Origin: JANLSE01 sp038214135
Lineage (GTDB): Bacteria; Chloroflexota; Chloroflexia; Chloroflexales; Roseiflexaceae
Length of the DNA stretch: 64,000 nucleotides
Reading direction: 5' to 3'
Assembly: GCA_038214135.1 (NCBI GenBank)
Contig: JBBQSD010000017.1
Span: 1 to 64,000, forward strand
Below are positions 59,979 to 64,000 of the stretch, one piece after another. The translations under genes were made by a program, and so were the position numbers. How positions within the stretch are numbered: position 1 is the first letter of the stretch; every line of letters begins with the position of its first letter. Below the pieces are notes generated by a model. That model searched no databases, was not told the DNA's origin, and worked only from the letters and a program-made list of their open reading frames with translations.

Positions 59979-60194
59979 TTACGCGCTCTTATTGCCAAAC
60001 AAACCACCAAGCATGCCAGCCGCTTGATCGATCACATCGCCGGCCATAGGATTGCCGAGCAGCCCATCGACCTGATTGGCAATTGGCTCGGGCAGCCGCT
60101 TCTTCAGCTCATCAATCACAGTTTGGACAACAGGGCGAACCATATCCGCTGCTAGGCCAGTTTTCTCGGCGACGGTGTTGACTAACTCGTCCAT
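59979..60194 (-). CDS. 71-residue helical protein
   Basis: Starts MDELVNTVAEKTGLAADMVRPVVQTVIDELKKRLPEP and ends GMLGGLFGNKSA. The N-terminal part has the K-T-G-L-x-x-x-x-A pattern with a helix and LK-x-RLP, seen in small bacterial proteins of the DUF2267/DUF937 kind; I do not assign it firmly. AAGGAG lies 8 bases before ATG 60194, and a consensus promoter lies upstream. Confidence 0.7.
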   Translation of the reverse strand: MDELVNTVAEKTGLAADMVRPVVQTVIDELKKRLPEPIANQVDGLLGNPMAGDVIDQAAGMLGGLFGNKSA

Positions 60195-60228
60195 GATGAT
60201 GCTCCTTCGCGCTACTTCACCGGAGGGC

Positions 60229-60257
60229 ACTATAGGCCAGCCCCTATTGTTTGTCAA
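60229..60257 (-). promoter_or_regulatory. Promoter of the 71-residue protein
   Basis: On the minus strand TTGACA (60257-60252), 17 bp, TATAGT (60234-60229). About 30 bases upstream of the ATG. Confidence 0.65.
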
Positions 60258-60298
60258 ACGCTGTGCTACAATACAAAAAACGTGTAAGGGTGACAACA

Positions 60299-61423
60299 AT
60301 GCTGAATAGAGCTATCGTTTGGATCTTCAGAACTCAAACCGCTGATGCGGAGGAACAACGTCGCGCCCATAATGTGATCATTGTTGCATTGGGCATGATT
60401 GTGCTGGCCACCGTTTCAATGCTATTGACATTCAGCCAGGCGCAAATGCAAGCCGGGCAAATTGCAATAATTGCAATAGTGGTTGGGATTATCATCTATA
60501 GTGCCGCGATCATAGCTGCCAGATCCGGCCACGTTCTGCTCGGTAGTATGCTTGTGATTGGGATCACAACCCTGGGAACCCTCGCAACACTACCAACATC
60601 CGAGGTGCTGACCACGCCGTTCTATCTGACGCTGGCGATCATGATTGCTGGTGCAACGCTGCGTCCAATGCAGATCTGGATAACGCTGGTTGTCGTTCTG
60701 ATTGCGCTGTGGATCGTTATCCTCATACCTCCGGCCAGGTTTCTTGCCACCAATATCGGCAGAACGGCAGCTTTTGGCAGTTCTTTTCTTCTGATCATGG
60801 CAACGTTGCTCACCTTTTTGAGTGCGCGCAGCACTGAACGAGCGCTCAAAAGCGCCTTTGAGTCGCGTCAGGTTGCCCAGTTAGCTGCCGCTGAGGCCGC
60901 CCAAGCAAATGCCGATCTGGAGCGTAGGGTTGTAGAACGAACGCAGGCACTTTCTGACGCATACGAGCGCGAACGAGCCCAGGGCGATGAGCTACGCGCA
61001 AGTGTTGAAACCCAGCAAACACTCAGCCAGACGATCCTGGAACTGGCGATGCCGGTTATTCCATTGAATGAACATGTGTTGATTGTGCCGCTGATTGGCA
61101 ATATTGATAGCTCCCGCGCTGCTCAACTCCTCAGCACCGTTCTGGAACAGGTTGAGCGGCGGCATGCCCGTGGTCTGATCCTGGATGTCACTGGCATATC
61201 GGTAATCGACACAGCTGTAGCGCAAACTCTGCTGCGCGTTGCAGATGCCAACCGCCTACTTGGCACGCGCACCGTATTAGTCGGTATTCGGCCAGAAGTC
61301 GCCCAGACGCTTGTGACACTTGGGGTCGATCTTCATAACCTGTTAACAGCTTCATCGCTGCAGGAGGGCCTTGAACAGCTCGAAAGAACAACCTTCCGCC
61401 AAGCATCTAGCAGAAATGGATGA
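60299..61423 (+). CDS. Multi-pass membrane protein with coiled coil and STAS domain
   Basis: 374 residues. Six hydrophobic helices (~25-190), a coiled-coil stretch (~195-240, ESRQVAQLAAAEAAQANADLERRVVERTQALSDAYERERAQ), then a complete STAS domain (~248-360) with LILDVTGISVIDTAVAQTLLRV containing the Asp-Thr region phosphorylated in anti-anti-sigma factors, and LLGTRTVLVGIRPEVAQTLVTLGVDL. It resembles RsbR-type sensors (membrane input, STAS output). GTAAGGGTG is the likely ribosome binding site. The second half of its STAS matches the truncated one at 32411. Confidence 0.85.
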   Translation: MLNRAIVWIFRTQTADAEEQRRAHNVIIVALGMIVLATVSMLLTFSQAQMQAGQIAIIAIVVGIIIYSAAIIAARSGHVLLGSMLVIGITTLGTLATLPTSEVLTTPFYLTLAIMIAGATLRPMQIWITLVVVLIALWIVILIPPARFLATNIGRTAAFGSSFLLIMATLLTFLSARSTERALKSAFESRQVAQLAAAEAAQANADLERRVVERTQALSDAYERERAQGDELRASVETQQTLSQTILELAMPVIPLNEHVLIVPLIGNIDSSRAAQLLSTVLEQVERRHARGLILDVTGISVIDTAVAQTLLRVADANRLLGTRTVLVGIRPEVAQTLVTLGVDLHNLLTASSLQEGLEQLERTTFRQASSRNG

Positions 61424-61540
61424 CGGTTTCCTTACAACACGCGCGAAAGCCAGATAAACGAATTGACAACCAGCGCGCTGGCGACTACGATTTAGTCATC
61501 CAATCGGCGAATTGACAGACGAGTGCGCCAGGGCGATTGC

Positions 61541-64000
61541 ATGCGGCGGTTTCAACAGAAGCTCATTATTCCAACGGCCTCGCGATTACTCATCGAGCGA
61601 GCCGAATTGGTCGAGCGCCTTGAACAGGCGATCAGCACTATGCGCGTTGTTGCCCTGGCTGCGCCAGCCGGTTGGGGTAAAACAACGGCGCTCTCGCAAT
61701 GGGCTACTCAATCGGCATTACCAACCGCCTGGTATGCGCTCGATCCCGCCGATAGCGATCCATCACTGTTTCTGGATTATCTGCTGCATAGCGTGGCTGA
61801 TTATGTCACCGATGCTCGCGATCTGATCACACGCCTGGCCAGCGCCTCTGCCAATGAACTACCCCAGCTGTACCACGCCGCAGCCTTAGCTGTTGCTGCC
61901 GCACCAGAACCATTCGTCCTTGTGCTGGACGATTTTCATGTGCTGAGTGAATCAACGAGTGTAACCGGGCTTGGCCTCATCCAGAGCCTGCTCTCATCGA
62001 TCGCCGAATATGCCCCCAACTGCCATGTGGTTGTCGCCTCGCGCACGCCACCAGCGCTGTATGGCATGGTGCGCCTGATCTCGCAGCAGCGTGCCGCTGT
62101 GTTCGACTATACCGCGCTCCAGTTTAATACGGTTGAAGTCCAACGCCTGGCTGGTGTCAGCGCTGGAGTGCTGCTCTCCGAGGTTGGCGCAACACATCTG
62201 ACCGATCAACTGGGTGGTTGGGTCACAGGCATCGTCCTATCGCTTGATCAGGTTGCCATCCAGCGCACCAGTACCCAACCAGTTTCGCTGGCGCTTGGCC
62301 AAGGGCCAGCCGAGCAATTACTGATCGAAGCCAACACAACGCAAGTCTATGCATTTCTGGCTGAACAGGTGATTGCGCCGCTTCCTGCCGCCGTGCGAAC
62401 CTTCCTGGAGGATACCAGCGTTCTGGATTACCTCTCGCCACGGCGTTGCGATAGTTTACGCGAAGCCAATGATTCCGGCCCACTGCTCGATGAGGTACGC
62501 CAGTATGGGCTATTCACCATCAGCAGGGCTGGCTGGCTCTCGTATCATAGCCTGCTACGCGATTTCCTACGCACCCGCTTGGCCCGCGATCCCGCCCGCG
62601 AACGACGCCTCCTGCGGCGGGCTGGGCATCTGTATGCTGCCGAGGACGAGATCGAGGCCGCTGTTGATTGCTATCTGGCCGCCTTCGCCGATGAAGAAGC
62701 ACTCCTGCTGCTACGCAGTGTGATCCTGCGCTTCCGCCGCATCTCACGCCAGAGCACGCTATTGGCCTGCTTCGACAGGCTCGCAACCGCCCAGCGCGGC
62801 CTGCTTCCGCCCGATCTGTTGATTGCCCAGGCGCGTGTATATGCCGATCTTGCGCTATGGGAACGCGCATATCTGGCGATTCGCCTTGCCGAAACCCTCG
62901 GCGATGGTGAGAGCGTCTGGGAAGCCCAGCTTGTGCATGCAGGGCTGCTGCGTATCCAGGGGAATCAGCGCGCCGCTAGTGAGCAATTGGCGGTGTTGCC
63001 ATATGCACAGCTTCCCGTTCACCTGCAAATGATGTACCACATGCATAATGGTCAGATCAACCTCAGGGGCGGAGCGACCACCGATGCCATAGCCGCACTC
63101 GAACAGGCCCATCAGTTGGCACCATTGACAGACCTGAGTGGTGATCCAGGGATTTTGGCCGATATCTACGATAACCTTGGGGTTGCCTATGCGATGAGTG
63201 GCAACCGCAATATGGCACTGCGCAACCTGCAACGCGCCGATGCATGCTGGCAAACGATTGGGAATAGTGGCCGCCGAGCCATGACACTGAATAACATTGG
63301 CATGATCCAGATGGAAGAGGGCCTCAATATCGATGCCCATGATTCATTCGAAACCGGCCTGACACTCGCCCGTGCGACGGGCCGCCGCCGCGAGGAAGCA
63401 CTGCTGCTGTGTAGCGCTGCCGATCTGGATCTGACGCAGGGACGGCTTGATACAGCGCTGACACACTTTGCCGAAGCACACAATCTGGCCGAACGAGCCG
63501 ATCTCCAGGATCTTGTGGAATATGCGGCCTCAGGCGTTCGTTGGGCTGCTGCGATCCTCGGCGATACGCCAACCGCCGAGCGCTGGATTGTAGCAGAAGC
63601 GCCTGAACAGCCGCTTCCGCGTGCGCGCATGGCCTTGGCAGGCGTGATCATCGGCATCAATAGCACAGCGGCCGATCTGAGCGCAATTGATCAACTGATC
63701 GACTCAGTCGCGCCAGTCTGTCAGATGCTTGGCCCTGTCGAATCGGCCTATCTGTGGCTGGCACGGGCCGCACTTGCCTTCCAGCGTTCTGGCTGGCCTG
63801 CCGCAACCGAGGCCTGGAATCGCTTTGAAAAGGCAGCAACGCTGCCCGTTTCACTGCTCACCTATTTTGTTGCACTGCATGATCCATTATTTACCGCTGC
63901 AACACCCCATTCGCCATTTGCCAAACAACTGCGCCGTGCATCCGGTCGTACAGGGCCGAGCCGTTGGCAGATCAACGCACTCGGCGGCTTCAACTGCCGT
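61541..64000 (+). CDS. MalT/LuxR-type ATPase regulator, truncated by the window end
   Basis: 820 residues read without a stop to the last base. N-terminal MRRFQQKLIIPTASRLLIERAELVERL is the usual start of MalT-like STAND ATPases; Walker A APAGWGKTT; Walker B FVLVLDDFHVLSE; then winged-helix and TPR-type repeats (~480-690: YDNLGVAYAMSGNRNMALRNLQRAD, LNNIGMIQMEEGLNIDAHDSFETGL). The final residues (RWQINALGGFNCR) look like the start of a SARP/BTAD wing, not a LuxR helix-turn-helix. Expected role: signal-gated transcription factor. ATG 61541 has only a weak AGGG upstream, so a nearby alternative start is possible. Confidence 0.87.
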   Translation, partial: MRRFQQKLIIPTASRLLIERAELVERLEQAISTMRVVALAAPAGWGKTTALSQWATQSALPTAWYALDPADSDPSLFLDYLLHSVADYVTDARDLITRLASASANELPQLYHAAALAVAAAPEPFVLVLDDFHVLSESTSVTGLGLIQSLLSSIAEYAPNCHVVVASRTPPALYGMVRLISQQRAAVFDYTALQFNTVEVQRLAGVSAGVLLSEVGATHLTDQLGGWVTGIVLSLDQVAIQRTSTQPVSLALGQGPAEQLLIEANTTQVYAFLAEQVIAPLPAAVRTFLEDTSVLDYLSPRRCDSLREANDSGPLLDEVRQYGLFTISRAGWLSYHSLLRDFLRTRLARDPARERRLLRRAGHLYAAEDEIEAAVDCYLAAFADEEALLLLRSVILRFRRISRQSTLLACFDRLATAQRGLLPPDLLIAQARVYADLALWERAYLAIRLAETLGDGESVWEAQLVHAGLLRIQGNQRAASEQLAVLPYAQLPVHLQMMYHMHNGQINLRGGATTDAIAALEQAHQLAPLTDLSGDPGILADIYDNLGVAYAMSGNRNMALRNLQRADACWQTIGNSGRRAMTLNNIGMIQMEEGLNIDAHDSFETGLTLARATGRRREEALLLCSAADLDLTQGRLDTALTHFAEAHNLAERADLQDLVEYAASGVRWAAAILGDTPTAERWIVAEAPEQPLPRARMALAGVIIGINSTAADLSAIDQLIDSVAPVCQMLGPVESAYLWLARAALAFQRSGWPAATEAWNRFEKAATLPVSLLTYFVALHDPLFTAATPHSPFAKQLRRASGRTGPSRWQINALGGFNCR

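Overview
The window looks like chromosome of a Chloroflexota bacterium (class Chloroflexia; Herpetosiphon/Roseiflexus/Kouleothrix-like). This is inferred from the gene set: an archaeal-type HMG-CoA synthase, thiolase and DUF35 cluster with a class II HMG-CoA reductase, a menaquinone methyltransferase, several class III cyclases and STAS/BTAD signalling proteins, and a single-membrane lipoprotein enzyme set. It is also inferred from spacers packed with short tandem repeats. I found no rRNA, tRNA, CRISPR array, intact insertion sequence or phage.

Layout. 0-9 kb: lgt, two SAM methyltransferases (one menG/ubiE), a DUF4230-like membrane protein, an Era GTPase with an unusual N-terminal extension, a drug-type MFS exporter, a 40-residue protein with its own terminator directly before rlmN, and a PGPGW-type membrane protein. 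9-16 kb: two tiny membrane paralogues, a secreted HExxH metallopeptidase, a GNAT acetyltransferase, a glycosidase-fold lipoprotein and a nucleotidyltransferase-fold protein. 16-25 kb: a sugar isomerase, a LarA/DUF2088 protein, a START-like/cyclase fusion, a zinc-ribbon/PQQ-repeat membrane protein with a deleted copy beside it, and a DUF2723 membrane protein whose coding sequence has absorbed spacer repeats. 25-33.7 kb: a nuclease-like protein, an MFS + methyltransferase + HicB-like operon, a complete transcription unit for a 33-residue peptide, a SLATT-like 2TM protein, a TrmJ-like methyltransferase, proC, glyA and a HAMP sensor with half a STAS domain. 33.9-38.5 kb: hmgA, HMG-CoA synthase, a thiolase and DUF35, the entry to the mevalonate pathway. 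38.8-46.6 kb: lexA, a HAD phosphatase, ruvA, an acyl-CoA dehydrogenase and a 1146-residue cyclase/ATPase/TPR regulator. 47-51 kb: a subtilisin with seven GRMAWAS repeats, a SorC regulator remnant split by a 105-bp MITE, and an M81 peptidase. 51.1-55.2 kb: a same-strand cluster behind a consensus promoter encoding a beta-propeller protein plus separate small proteins that copy its N- and C-terminal modules. 55.6-64 kb: a MshEN/GAF + HEAT/BTAD pair, a class III aminotransferase, a frameshifted TIMP-like protein, a STAS membrane protein and a MalT-type ATPase regulator running off the end.

The strongest candidates for something undescribed are the modular 51-55 kb cluster, the mevalonate cluster whose thiolase has lost both catalytic motifs and whose DUF35 partner has lost its zinc cysteines, and the large-scale colonisation of spacers, and even a gene, by 7-9-bp tandem repeats and palindromes.
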